Positions 25,712 to 34,159 of a stretch of 64,000 nucleotides of DNA are shown piece by piece. The translations under genes were made by a program, and so were the position numbers. This stretch comes from Promicromonospora sp042731755 (GTDB lineage Bacteria; Actinomycetota; Actinomycetes; Actinomycetales; Cellulomonadaceae). The stretch's first letter is position 1. The number at the start of each line of letters is the position of its first letter. Below the pieces are notes generated by a model that saw only the letters and a program-made list of their open reading frames with translations, did not search any database and was not told the DNA's origin. The stretch covers positions 253,594-317,593 of the forward strand of contig NZ_JBHWLR010000008.1 in the NCBI RefSeq assembly GCF_042731755.1, in the 5' to 3' direction.

Positions 25712-25728
25712 GTAGCATCCGATGCTAC
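25712..25728. promoter_or_regulatory. Inverted repeat in GNAT/P450 gap
   Basis: Perfect 7-bp arms GTAGCAT and ATGCTAC with a CCG centre, 36 bp before the GNAT start and 24 bp before the P450 upstream block. Operator-like; no regulator gene is adjacent. Confidence 0.5.
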
Positions 25729-25752
25729 TGAAATATTCAACCACTTCCTCTA

Positions 25753-25787
25753 TGGACAAAGCGGGCATCTCGGAAAAGACTGAGGCC
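25753..25787 (+). promoter_or_regulatory. 35-nt block upstream of P450, second copy
   Basis: Matches 1500-1534 at 32 of 35 positions: TGGACAAAGCGGGCATC at the left and GGCC at the right, with AAAGACTG in both. It lies 32 bp before the P450 start. Possible -35/-10 pair TGGACA and AAGACT, 17 bp apart. It can be read as MDKAGISEKT from an ATG at 25752, but there is no ribosome site and the frame stays open far into the P450 gene. Confidence 0.5.
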
Positions 25788-25819
25788 ACCGTTGCTGGAC
25801 CTGATCATGAGGAGTGCTC

Positions 25820-27010
25820 GTGGAGACCGTGGTACTTGACCCCGCCGGCGGCGCGGTGCTCGAAGAGGCTGCTCGCCTGCGCGCGACGGGCCCGGTCGCA
25901 CCCGTCACGCTGCCCGGCGGGGTGGAGGCGTGGACGGTCACCGACGTGGCGCTGCTCCGCCCCATGCTGGTCGACCCGCGGATCTCCAAGGACTCCCACC
26001 AGCACTGGACCGCGCTCGCCGACGGCACGATCACCCCGCAGTGGCCGCTGTACACCTGGGTCACGAGCAAGTCGATGTTCAACTCCTACGGGGACGAGCA
26101 CCGCCGGCTGCGCAAGTCCGTGGCGCGCGCCTTCACCGCGCGGCGCACCCGGGAGATGCGGCCCGCGGTCGAGGCGGCCACCGGCGCGACGCTCGACCGG
26201 CTCGCCGCGGCGGGCGCCGACGGCGCGGTGGTGGACCTGCGCGAGCTGTTCGCCTACCCGATCCCCATCGAGGTGATCTGCGACCTGATCGGGGTGCCCG
26301 CGGAGGTGCGGGGCGACATGCGCCGGTGCGCGGACGCCCTGATGGACACGAGCACGACGGCGGCCGAGGCCCTGGCGACGCAGATCGAGCTGGGCAAGCT
26401 CATCGCGGGGCTGGTCCAGGCCAAGCGCGAGACGCCCGGCGAGGACCTGACCAGCACGGTCGCCGAGGCGCTCACGGACGAGGAGGCCGTCTCGACCGTC
26501 CGGCTGATGCTGATCGCCGGCCACGAGACCACCGTGAACCTGCTGGCCTCGGCCACCCGCCTGCTGCTGACCCACCCCCAGGTGCTGGCCGCGGCCCGCG
26601 CGGGCGAGGTCTCCTGGTCGGCCGTGGTCGACGAGACCCTGCGGGTCGCCCCGCCCGTGGTCTACATCCCGCTGCGCTTCGCGGTCGAGGACCTGGAGCT
26701 CGGCGGCGTGCAGATCCGCAAGGGCGACCCGATCATCGCGGCGTTCGGCGCCCCGGGCCGGGACCCCGCCGTGCACCAGGAGCCCACGGTGTTCGACCCC
26801 GCGCGGTCGGACCGCACGCACCTCGCGTTCGGCGGCGGCGCCCACCACTGCCCCGGCGAGCCGCTGGCGCGGCTGGAGGCCGAGGTCGCGCTTCCGGCCC
26901 TGTTCGAGCGGTTCCCCGACCTCCGGCTCGTCGAGCCGGACGGCGACCACGGGCAGGTGCCCGGCTTCGTGGCGAACGGCCCGGCGCGGTTGCCGGCGCG
27001 ACTGTCCTGA
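25820..27010 (+). CDS. Cytochrome P450 monooxygenase (paralogue of 264-1469)
   Basis: About 397 residues, very close in sequence to the P450 at 264-1469 over the full length. I-helix IAGHETTVNLL, ExxR ETLR, and heme loop FGGGAHHCPGEPLARLE with its Cys ligand; Pro follows the Cys where the paralogue has Val. GTG at 25820 is chosen because GAGGAG is 5 nt upstream, as in the paralogue. No ferredoxin or biosynthetic genes adjoin it, so it may be a duplicated stand-alone oxidase. Substrate unknown. Confidence 0.93.
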   Translation: METVVLDPAGGAVLEEAARLRATGPVAPVTLPGGVEAWTVTDVALLRPMLVDPRISKDSHQHWTALADGTITPQWPLYTWVTSKSMFNSYGDEHRRLRKSVARAFTARRTREMRPAVEAATGATLDRLAAAGADGAVVDLRELFAYPIPIEVICDLIGVPAEVRGDMRRCADALMDTSTTAAEALATQIELGKLIAGLVQAKRETPGEDLTSTVAEALTDEEAVSTVRLMLIAGHETTVNLLASATRLLLTHPQVLAAARAGEVSWSAVVDETLRVAPPVVYIPLRFAVEDLELGGVQIRKGDPIIAAFGAPGRDPAVHQEPTVFDPARSDRTHLAFGGGAHHCPGEPLARLEAEVALPALFERFPDLRLVEPDGDHGQVPGFVANGPARLPARLS

Positions 27011-27092
27011 CGGTGGCAGGCCAGGCACCGGGCGGGACGGCGGCGGGTGGTTTTCCCCCTGCCGATTCCGTCCCGGACGGGCGCAGGCGCCG

Positions 27093-28202
27093 CTAGGCGG
27101 ATCTCGCGTAGTCCACGCGCCCCAGGCCGAGCCACGCCGCGAGCCGCTCGATCTCCGCGTGCACCGCGTCCATCGTGGCCCCGTCGAACGGCAGGTCCTC
27201 GTGCACCGCGAAGACGTTCAGCACGCTCTCCTTGCGGTCCGCCTTCGCGTCGAGCTTTCCCACGAACCGCTCCCCGTGCAGGATCGGCAGCGCGAAGTAC
27301 CCCCAGCGCCGCTTCCCCTTCGGCTTGTACATCTCCAGCGTGTATTCGTAGCCGAACAGGTCGAGCAGCCGCGCGCGGTCGGCGGCGATCGCGTCGAACG
27401 GGGACAGCAGGGCGGTCCGCGGCTCGAACTCGTCGTCCGCGTGCTCCAGCAGCTCCGGGTCCACCCGCCACTCGCCGTCCACGCCCTCTACCTCGACCAC
27501 CTCGCCCGGCAGGTCGACCCACCAGGCGCCGTCGCCGGACCGGCCCTGCGCCCGCTTGCGGGCGATGCCCTCCGCCGCCAGCCGACGGTCGACCCGCTCG
27601 CGCAGCGCGTCCTCCAGCGGCACCGCCTCGACCTGCGGATAGACCCGGTCGGCGAGGTCCCACAGCCGCTGGCGGCCCTTGCGCCCCACCATCGCGAGCT
27701 TGCCCTGCATGTTCAGCGCCTCGAGCATCTCGGCAACGCTGCGGCGGCTGCTCCAGCCCTCGGCGCCCCAGGTGAACGGGACGCGGGCCGTGTCGGGCAC
27801 GTCCTTGGCGAGCACCGGCCCCTCCGCCTCGACCAGCGCCAGCACCTCGCGCTCGAAGTCAGCGTTGTCGGCGAGCCACTGCCGCATGGTCTCGTTCTGC
27901 GGCCACTGCCCCATCTGCTCCAGGTACAGCGGCAGGTCGCCCATCGACCGGACGGTGCCGCGGAGCTGGAACAGCATGCGGTCCGTGATCGCGTCGTCGA
28001 CCGCGCCAACCCAGTACTCGTTCCCGAGCCGCGACCAGGCGACGAGGTCCACCGCCGGGGCCACCGCCGACGTCGGGTCCACCGCGAGGAACGTGAGGTC
28101 CTCCACGAGGTGCACCAGGTCGACCGGCCGGTGGGCGTCGAGGAGCTGGGCACGGAGCGCGATGCGACGCGCCTGCTGCACGGTGAGCCGGTGGGTGGCC
28201 AT
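27093..28202 (-). CDS. Winged-helix DNA-binding protein, YcaQ/AlkX-like
   Basis: 369-residue HTH_42-type protein. The family is recognised from LTVQQARRIALRAQLL at the N-terminus, the WGYFALPILHGERFVGKLDAKADR segment, and several winged-helix repeats between. E. coli YcaQ (AlkX) is a DNA glycosylase that unhooks interstrand crosslinks and removes bulky alkyl lesions; actinobacterial relatives sometimes protect producers of DNA-damaging compounds. The QxD-type catalytic residues cannot be assigned with confidence by eye. ATG 28202 chosen; the upstream frame is Arg-rich shadow. Confidence 0.85.
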   Translation of the reverse strand: MATHRLTVQQARRIALRAQLLDAHRPVDLVHLVEDLTFLAVDPTSAVAPAVDLVAWSRLGNEYWVGAVDDAITDRMLFQLRGTVRSMGDLPLYLEQMGQWPQNETMRQWLADNADFEREVLALVEAEGPVLAKDVPDTARVPFTWGAEGWSSRRSVAEMLEALNMQGKLAMVGRKGRQRLWDLADRVYPQVEAVPLEDALRERVDRRLAAEGIARKRAQGRSGDGAWWVDLPGEVVEVEGVDGEWRVDPELLEHADDEFEPRTALLSPFDAIAADRARLLDLFGYEYTLEMYKPKGKRRWGYFALPILHGERFVGKLDAKADRKESVLNVFAVHEDLPFDGATMDAVHAEIERLAAWLGLGRVDYARSA

Positions 28203-28288
28203 GCCGCGAGGATACGGAAGCACACCCACAGTCACCCGGACGCGCCGCTCAACCTTTCGCCGTGCCGAACCGTGAAGGAGGCATGAGC

Positions 28289-28924
28289 ATGCCAATGGTC
28301 GCGGGGCGCTCGAGCCCCGACCCGGTCCACGCCGCCGACGCCGACGCCGCCCCCGGCGACGCGGTGGTCGACGTCACGGTGGCGCGCGACAAGGAGGCCG
28401 AGTTCGCCTCCTTCATGTCGCGCTCCGCCCCCGCCCTCGCCCGCACCGCCTGGTTGCTGTGCGGCGACCCGCACCAGGCCGAGGAACTGGTGCAGCAGGC
28501 CCTGATGAAGACGTACCTGGCCTGGCCGAGGGCCCGCCAGGGCGAGCCGCTCGCCTATGCCCGGCGCGTGCTGGCGAACCTGCGGATCGACGGCTGGCGG
28601 CGCCGGCGCCGGGAGGTCCTCATGGCCTCCGACGCCGTGCCCGACCGGCCGGACGGCGCCGGGAGCACCGCCGACCTGCACGCCGAGCGGGACCTGCTGG
28701 TCCGCGCGCTCCGGCTGCTCCCCACCCGGCAGCGCCGGATCGTGGTGCTCCGGCACCTCGAGGGCCTCCCGGAGCGCGAGGTCGCCGACGCGCTGGGCGT
28801 GACGGTCGGGACCGTGAAGTCCACCGCGTCCCGCGGCATCGGGCGCCTGCGGGAGATCCTGCAGGGCTTCGACGCGACCGACGCGACCGATCGGCCCACC
28901 GACAACGAGAGGAGCGGGTCATGA
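28289..28924 (+). CDS. SigE-family ECF RNA polymerase sigma factor
   Basis: About 211 residues. Region 2 is seen as EFASFMSRSAPALARTAWLLCGDPHQAEELVQQALMKTYLAW, and region 4 as LLPTRQRRIVVLRHLEGLPEREVADALGVTVGTVKSTASRGI. An N-terminal extension of about 40 Ala/Asp-rich residues is poorly conserved. AAGGAGG is 7 nt before the ATG at 28289 and too close to the one at 28283. The stop overlaps the next gene (ATGA), whose membrane protein is a likely cognate anti-sigma or sensor. Confidence 0.9.
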   Translation: MPMVAGRSSPDPVHAADADAAPGDAVVDVTVARDKEAEFASFMSRSAPALARTAWLLCGDPHQAEELVQQALMKTYLAWPRARQGEPLAYARRVLANLRIDGWRRRRREVLMASDAVPDRPDGAGSTADLHAERDLLVRALRLLPTRQRRIVVLRHLEGLPEREVADALGVTVGTVKSTASRGIGRLREILQGFDATDATDRPTDNERSGS

Positions 28925-30054
28925 ACCCCGACGAGCAGTTCGCCGAGTCCCTGCGCGCCCAGGTGACGCGGGTCGCGCCGAAGATCGACGTCGACGTCAC
29001 GCGCGTCGTCCCCGCTGCCCGACGCCGGCGGGCCGCCCGGGCGGGCGGCATCACCCTGGCCCTGGCGCTCGCCCTCGGGGGCGGGGCCTGGGTGGCCACC
29101 ACGCTGGAGCCCACCGTCGTCGTGCCTGGAGGGTCGACGACGATGCCGGTCGCGCCGTCGCCGTCGCCGACCGGACCGCCCCTGACGTCGAGCGAGAAGG
29201 ACCGGCTCGGCGACGTCACCGACAACGTGCCCCAGGAGCCGGTCGTCCCTCCCGAGGGCTGGCGGGACGCGTCGTACTTCCACCTCGTGACCCGAGTCGT
29301 GTCGACCAAGGAGGGAGAGGAGGGCAGCGACGACACGCCGCTGGGCATCGAGCGCTGGTACGGCGACGGGGTCAGCTTCGAGCTCCATAGCTTTGGCCCG
29401 ACGCTTCGCGACGAGCACACCTTCCTCGGCCTCGAGGGGAACCCGCCCGTCAGCCTCGGCTGGGCGGACGTCGCGGCGCTGCCCACGGAGCCGGACGCGC
29501 TGCAGGACGTCCTCCTCGAGAAGCTGGAGGTGACGGGCCGGGCCGAGGAGGCGGCGCTCAACAACACGGCCCGGCTGGTCACCGACGCACCGGCTTCGCC
29601 GGAGCTGCGCGCCGCGGCATGGGAGCTGCTGGTCAGCCACCCCGACGTCCAGGTCGAGGACGACGTCCGGGACTCCGAGGACCGCCCGGGCACGTCCGCG
29701 ACATTCGTGCTGTGGGACCGGACCACGACGATCGTCTACGACGAGGAGCAGAACCGTCCGCTCGAGCAGGAGGAGTCGATCGGCAAGATGCACTCGCTGA
29801 CGACCTACCTCGAGACCGAGTTCACGGACCTGCCCGACGAGGTCGCCGACAGCGTCATCGAGGTGCCCGACCTCGCTGCCATGACGCGTGAGGACGTCGA
29901 GGTCGCGTGCCAGCAGAAGCACCTGACCTGCGTGATCGAGGAGGCCGCGTCCGACACGGTGCCCGAGGGGACCGTCGTCTCGTCCGATCCCGTGCAGGGC
30001 GCACTCGTCAGCTGGGGTGCCCTGGTCACGGTGGTGCTCTCCACCGGACCCTGA
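28921..30054 (+). CDS. Membrane protein with C-terminal PASTA-like domain, sigma-linked
   Basis: 377 residues. A basic cytoplasmic N-terminus (about 1-42) precedes one membrane helix (about 43-62, ITLALALALGGGAWVATT), a Pro/Ser linker, an unassigned exported middle, and a PASTA-like tail. The tail reads EVPDLAAMTREDVEVACQQKHL then EEAASDTVPEGTVVSSDPVQGALVSWGALVTVVLS. PASTA modules bind muropeptides in Stk kinases. It is translationally coupled to the SigE-type gene, so it may act as an anti-sigma or wall-stress sensor; the zinc anti-sigma motif is absent. Confidence 0.72.
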   Translation: MNPDEQFAESLRAQVTRVAPKIDVDVTRVVPAARRRRAARAGGITLALALALGGGAWVATTLEPTVVVPGGSTTMPVAPSPSPTGPPLTSSEKDRLGDVTDNVPQEPVVPPEGWRDASYFHLVTRVVSTKEGEEGSDDTPLGIERWYGDGVSFELHSFGPTLRDEHTFLGLEGNPPVSLGWADVAALPTEPDALQDVLLEKLEVTGRAEEAALNNTARLVTDAPASPELRAAAWELLVSHPDVQVEDDVRDSEDRPGTSATFVLWDRTTTIVYDEEQNRPLEQEESIGKMHSLTTYLETEFTDLPDEVADSVIEVPDLAAMTREDVEVACQQKHLTCVIEEAASDTVPEGTVVSSDPVQGALVSWGALVTVVLSTGP

Positions 30055-30130
30055 CCCGCCCGCACCCGAAGGTCCGCCACGGGCCCCGGGCTGCGCCGGA
30101 TGCCCTTGAGCCCGGCGTAGCCTGGGGCCC

Positions 30131-30616
30131 GTGGCTCACGCCTACCGCACCAGCACCAGGATCGATGCGCCTGCCGACGTCGTCTGGCAGATCCTGTCCG
30201 ACGTCGAGCACATGCCCGCGTGGACCACCGCCATGAGCCGCGTGACGCTGCTCGGTCCCGGGACGGCGCTCGTCGTGGGCTCCCGGGTCGAGATCGACCA
30301 GCCGGGCCTGCCGGCCGCGACCTGGGAGGTGGACGGCCTCACCGACGGGCAGGGCTTCTCCTGGTCGAGCAGCTCCACCCCCGGCGTCCGGACCGGGATC
30401 GCGCACCGGGTCACGCCGCTGCGCGGCGCCGGGCCGGACGGCGTCGACGGCCGGGACGGCGGTGCCGCGTGCGAGGTGACCATGGTTGTCGCGCAGAGCG
30501 GAATGCTCGCCGGGCTGACCAACCAGGTGGTGGGGTCCAGGTCGCGTGAGCTGGCGGACACGGAGCTGGCCGATCTCAAGGCCGAGGCGGAGCTCCGGGT
30601 GGGGGACAAGGGCTGA
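30131..30616 (+). CDS. SRPBCC-family (polyketide cyclase-like) protein
   Basis: 161-residue START-like fold protein. It begins YRTSTRIDAPADVVWQILSDVEHMPAWTTAM, the typical SRPBCC opening of beta-strand plus two helices, and ends with a long amphipathic helix (SRSRELADTELADLKAEAE) that would close the ligand cavity. Such proteins bind hydrophobic ligands; no partner gene indicates which. GTG start at 30131. Confidence 0.82.
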   Translation: MAHAYRTSTRIDAPADVVWQILSDVEHMPAWTTAMSRVTLLGPGTALVVGSRVEIDQPGLPAATWEVDGLTDGQGFSWSSSSTPGVRTGIAHRVTPLRGAGPDGVDGRDGGAACEVTMVVAQSGMLAGLTNQVVGSRSRELADTELADLKAEAELRVGDKG

Positions 30617-30904
30617 CACACCGCCGGAGAGGCGCGTGTCGCATCATTTCGTCCACTGTTCTTTCATAGCCGTCAGGACCGCATTTCGGTGTTGAAAATG
30701 CTCCTTACGCTGGGAAAAGGCATCTGGTCGAAAAGTTACGCGCGTTTCGGACAGGCCGATACTTCACGACAAGTGTTATCTGATCGAGACAAGGTGGGTA
30801 CCCGTATGTAGCGTCAGATTCGTTGCGCCCACCGGAGGCGCAGCCGCGGGCCCCATTCCCCAGACCGGTACGGGACCGCGCAACCGGCGACTTGGAGAAC
30901 TTCG
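30617..30904 (+). other. Long untranslated leader of NlpC/P60 gene 1
   Basis: 288 bp with no gene. A GACAC/GTGTC hairpin at the left end could terminate the SRPBCC transcript. The middle is unusually A/T-rich for this genome, and the right end is purine/pyrimidine mixed with no hallmark of the c-di-AMP riboswitch that precedes the sister gene at 34160. I recognise no riboswitch class in it. Confidence 0.5.
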
Positions 30905-31618
30905 GTGAGTACCACCGTCCGACGCGGTCGACACCGCGCCGATCATGCTCCTAGCACTCACTTCATGTCCGTCACGCGCACCGCAGCTCGTTCCGGTGCA
31001 GTGATCGCGGCATCATCCGGACTTCTCGCCACGGCGTTCGCACCAAGCGCACACGCGATCGCGGGAGACGGTTCGAACCGACTGGCCAAGGAAGTCGCGA
31101 CGGCACCGGCGGTGCAGGTCGCGAACGACGCACGGCTCACCATCGAGAGCAAGGCCGTCAAGGTCACCCCCGCTCCCGAGCCCGAGCCGGAGCCGGTCGT
31201 GGAGACCACCACAGAGCAGGTGACCGCGACGGCCGCGGCCGCCGAAGAAGCCGAGCCGGCCACCCCGGACTACGCGTCCGACGGTTCCATCGGAGCCCAG
31301 GCCGTCTCGATCGCGATGCAGTACATCGGCATCGCCTACGCGTACGGCGGCAGCTCGCCCGCCACCGGGTTCGACTGCTCGGGCCTGGTCAAGTACGTGT
31401 ACGCGCAGCTCGGCGTCGAGCTGCCGCACTCGTCGTCGTCGATGGTGGCCACCGGGTACCAGGTGTCGTCGCCGATCCCGGGCGACATCGTGTGGACCCA
31501 GGGGCACGTGTCCCTCTACGCCGGCGACGGCATGGTGGTCGAGGCCGCCAACTACGGCAGTCCGGTGCGCTACACCGAGCAGTGGCAGGACTACGCGGTC
31601 TACATCCGCCCGTACTGA
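30905..31618 (+). CDS. Secreted NlpC/P60 peptidoglycan hydrolase 1
   Basis: 237 residues. N-terminal signal segment (about 28-52, ending PSAHA), a charged PEPEPEP linker (about 88-120), then the NlpC/P60 domain. The catalytic Cys158 is in FDCSGL and His201 in QGHVSLYAG, with a third polar residue downstream. It cleaves D-Glu-diamino-acid bonds in wall peptides. Very similar domain to 34160-34894, but the upstream leader is unrelated. Start at GTG 30905. It ends 86 bp before the convergent subtilase gene. Confidence 0.9.
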   Translation: MSTTVRRGRHRADHAPSTHFMSVTRTAARSGAVIAASSGLLATAFAPSAHAIAGDGSNRLAKEVATAPAVQVANDARLTIESKAVKVTPAPEPEPEPVVETTTEQVTATAAAAEEAEPATPDYASDGSIGAQAVSIAMQYIGIAYAYGGSSPATGFDCSGLVKYVYAQLGVELPHSSSSMVATGYQVSSPIPGDIVWTQGHVSLYAGDGMVVEAANYGSPVRYTEQWQDYAVYIRPY

Positions 31619-31704
31619 GCCACACCGAGAACGCACCGACAACCAGAGCGCAGGAGCACCGCGGCGTGGGCCGCGGTGTTCCTGCGCGCCAGGCTCCCCC
31701 GGCG

Positions 31705-32766
31705 TCAGTACGCGACCGCCGCGGCCGCGTCGACGACGCCGTACCCGTACAGCGGCGTCCACAGCCCGGTGAGACCCAGCAGCGGGTCGTGGGCCGTGCG
31801 GAGGATGGCGCTCTCCACCTCGTCGACCGGGCGCCCCTGCGCGAACAGGAGCGCCGCGACCCCGGCCACGTGCGGCGTCGCCATCGACGTGCCCGCGTAG
31901 GAGTCGTAGCTGCCGCCCGCGCAGGTGTCGGAACCCGTGCCCACGGGAACCGTCGACCAGACGTCACCGTCGCAGCCGGTCAGCCCGCCCGACCCGCCGG
32001 GCGCCGAGACGCTCTTCAGGTCCAGCTTGACCGGCAGCTCCGAGTAGTAGGAGTGGAGCCCGGCCGAGTCGGTGGCCCCGACGCAGATCGCGACGCTGGT
32101 GAACGCCGGGTCGCTGCAGAGCGGCGTCGACGAGTTGCCGGCCGCCGCCACCGTGAGCACACCGCGCTCGCGCGCGTAGGCGATGGCGTCCCGCATCAGG
32201 GTGTCGACGCCGATGATCGTCAGCAGCTGCCCGCCCAGGCCGGAGCCCAGGGAGAGGTTGATGACGTCGGCACCGTGGTCGGCCGCCCAGCGGATGCCGT
32301 CCGCGATGTCCTGCGACGAGCCCGACCCGGCCTCGAGCACCTTGACCGGGAGGATCTTCGCGTCCGGCGCCACGCCCGCGACGCCGATGCCGTTGTCCGT
32401 CGCGGCGGCGACGATGCCTGCCACGTGCGTCCCGTGCTCGTCGCCGTCGTTGGTGCCGTCCGGACCCCTGAAGTCCCCTTCGCCGCACGGGCGGACGCCC
32501 GCGCAGCCCGTGAAGGTGGCACCCGGCAGGAGCTGCCCCGCCAGGTCGGGCTGGTCGAAGTCGACTCCTGTGTCGACCACGGCCACCACCACGCCGTCGC
32601 CGGTGCTGGCCGCCCAGGCCGCCTCGGCGTTGATCTGGTCCAGGCCCCACTGCCTGTCCCGGAGGGGATCGCTGGTCGCGGCCTGCGCACCCGGTGCCAC
32701 GGCGACCAGCGCCGCCACGACGAGCGCCGCGGAGGTGGCGGCGCCGACGAATGACTTCCTGTTCAT
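31705..32766 (-). CDS. Secreted subtilisin-like serine protease (S8)
   Basis: 353 residues. Signal peptide residues 1-29 (ends APGAQA) leads straight into the catalytic domain with little pro-region. The triad is Asp65 (VVDTGVD), His111 (EHGTHVAG) and Ser294 (GTSMATPH), with oxyanion Asn211 (AAGN). Four or more Cys residues may form disulfides. ATG 32766 is preferred because GGGGG is 5 nt upstream. The absence of an obvious propeptide is a little unusual for secreted subtilases. Confidence 0.92.
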   Translation of the reverse strand: MNRKSFVGAATSAALVVAALVAVAPGAQAATSDPLRDRQWGLDQINAEAAWAASTGDGVVVAVVDTGVDFDQPDLAGQLLPGATFTGCAGVRPCGEGDFRGPDGTNDGDEHGTHVAGIVAAATDNGIGVAGVAPDAKILPVKVLEAGSGSSQDIADGIRWAADHGADVINLSLGSGLGGQLLTIIGVDTLMRDAIAYARERGVLTVAAAGNSSTPLCSDPAFTSVAICVGATDSAGLHSYYSELPVKLDLKSVSAPGGSGGLTGCDGDVWSTVPVGTGSDTCAGGSYDSYAGTSMATPHVAGVAALLFAQGRPVDEVESAILRTAHDPLLGLTGLWTPLYGYGVVDAAAAVAY

Positions 32767-32905
32767 ATATGCCCCCATTGTTCGCACAGGGGTTGATTAC
32801 CCCTGAACTGGGGCAAACCTAGGGCGACGGGCTCGGCGCCGAACAGGCCTCGCACCCGGTGGGGGGTGAAATTTACACAATCGCAATCAGTAGGGGCGCG
32901 ACGTG

Positions 32906-33799
32906 TCAGGCCCACGCCTCGGAGAGCTCGCTCTCGTCGCCGGCCTCCCGGGACAGCCGGAGCGCGGCGATGGCCGCTCCGAGCAGCAGGGCGACCACCC
33001 AGGCACCGAGCTGGTGCCCGTCGGCCACGACCGCCGCGGAGGCGATCTTGCCCGCGGCGATGGCCACGGCGGACAGCGGGTCCTCGGTGAGCGCGGAACC
33101 CGGCCAGATGTTCTCCTGCACCGCGAGCAGGGCGGGCCCGGCCGCCTGGAGCACCCAGACGGCGCCGGCGGCGGGCAGCCAGCCGAGCAGCTCGATCGGC
33201 CTGCTGTCCACGGTGAGCCCGAACGCGATGCCGAGCGCCACGGCGAACACCCACCACGTGCCGGTCGGGGACACCTCGTTGCCGGGCACGAAGCCCCAGA
33301 ACCAGCCGTCGAGGAGCACGACCGGCAGGGCGAGGGCGACGCCGCGCAGCGCCGCCGGCCCGAGGCCCGCCAGGAGTCCGGCCCCGAGGCCGACGATCCC
33401 GGCCGCGCAGGTGACCAGGAGCATGCCGAGCGGCATGGCGTCACCCGGGACGGTCTCGCGGGCCGCGAGCCACCAGGAGGCGCCGCCGGCCCCGGCCATC
33501 GCGAGCAGGGTGCCGGCGATCGCGGCTCCGGCGCCCCCTCCGGCCGAACGGGCCAGGCGGGCGGTCGCCCCGGCGAGCACGCCGCCGAGCAGCGCCATCA
33601 CGACGAGGCCGACCACTGCGCCGTCGGCCGTGAAGGGCAGCGGAAGGAGGCCCGCCGCGGCGGCGTCAGAAGCCTGCGCGACGCCGGTGACCTGGTACGA
33701 CAGCTGGGCGAGCCAGGGCAGGAACCCACAGGTCCACCAGACGATCGCACTGATGGGAAACACCCACCAGGCGGAGATACGGGAGTGCGATTCGCCCAT
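32906..33799 (-). CDS. Polytopic membrane protein of unknown function
   Basis: 297 residues with about eight hydrophobic segments rich in Gly/Ala and Trp (ISAWWVFPISAIVWWTCGFLPWL at the start). A conserved-looking DGWFWGFVPGNE loop lies mid-protein and the C-terminus is acidic. No family recognised. Start uncertain: ATG 33799 has TAGCGT 8 nt upstream, consistent with leaderless transcription, while ATG 33835 is an in-frame alternative with a close GGGG. Confidence 0.65.
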   Translation of the reverse strand: MGESHSRISAWWVFPISAIVWWTCGFLPWLAQLSYQVTGVAQASDAAAAGLLPLPFTADGAVVGLVVMALLGGVLAGATARLARSAGGGAGAAIAGTLLAMAGAGGASWWLAARETVPGDAMPLGMLLVTCAAGIVGLGAGLLAGLGPAALRGVALALPVVLLDGWFWGFVPGNEVSPTGTWWVFAVALGIAFGLTVDSRPIELLGWLPAAGAVWVLQAAGPALLAVQENIWPGSALTEDPLSAVAIAAGKIASAAVVADGHQLGAWVVALLLGAAIAALRLSREAGDESELSEAWA

Positions 33800-33964
33800 G
33801 CCGCCGAACGCTAGCGGATGTGTGATGTCGGTCATAACCCCTGAAGCCCGGAACGACGCAAATCTGCGCCTTCGTTGGGTCAGACCGTAATGCGTAACCC
33901 GATCGTGACTTTTTCCGTGAACGTGTGTACTTTGACTTCTGCTCCACCCCCACGGTGGAGTCGC

Positions 33965-34155
33965 GATCCGGACGCCGAGTCCTGTCACCGGTTCGTGACC
34001 AGACGTTCAAGACAGGAGCGGGGGACCCATTCCCGGGCGACAGCAGGATCGTCGTCCTCGGGGTGAAGCCGGACGGAAACCCCCCAGTAGCCGTGCGGCC
34101 GGGTTGTACTCCTACCCGAACCCGACAGCTGACCTCGCAGGCGGTACAGGAGACA
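33965..34155 (+). ncRNA. ydaO/yuaA-type c-di-AMP riboswitch
   Basis: Leader of the NlpC/P60 gene at 34160. Conserved pieces in the actinobacterial order are GCCGAGTCCTGTCACCGG, GACAGGAGCGGGGGACCC, CGGGGTGAAGCCGG, and CCGAACCCGACAGCTGACCT followed by CGCAGGCGG. These match the known class upstream of actinobacterial wall hydrolases (Rpf, NlpC/P60), where c-di-AMP turns expression off. The ribosome site AGGAGA follows directly before GTG 34160. Confidence 0.93.
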
Positions 34156-34159
34156 TTAG

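Noticed and set aside
1..27010. P450 biosynthetic gene cluster
   Set aside because: Although three P450 genes occur, there are no polyketide, peptide, terpene or RiPP core genes or ferredoxins beside them.
30617..30904. c-di-AMP riboswitch before the first NlpC/P60 gene
   Set aside because: None of the conserved pieces seen at 33965-34155 (GCGGGGGACCC, GGGGTGAAG, CCCGACAGCTGACC) is present.
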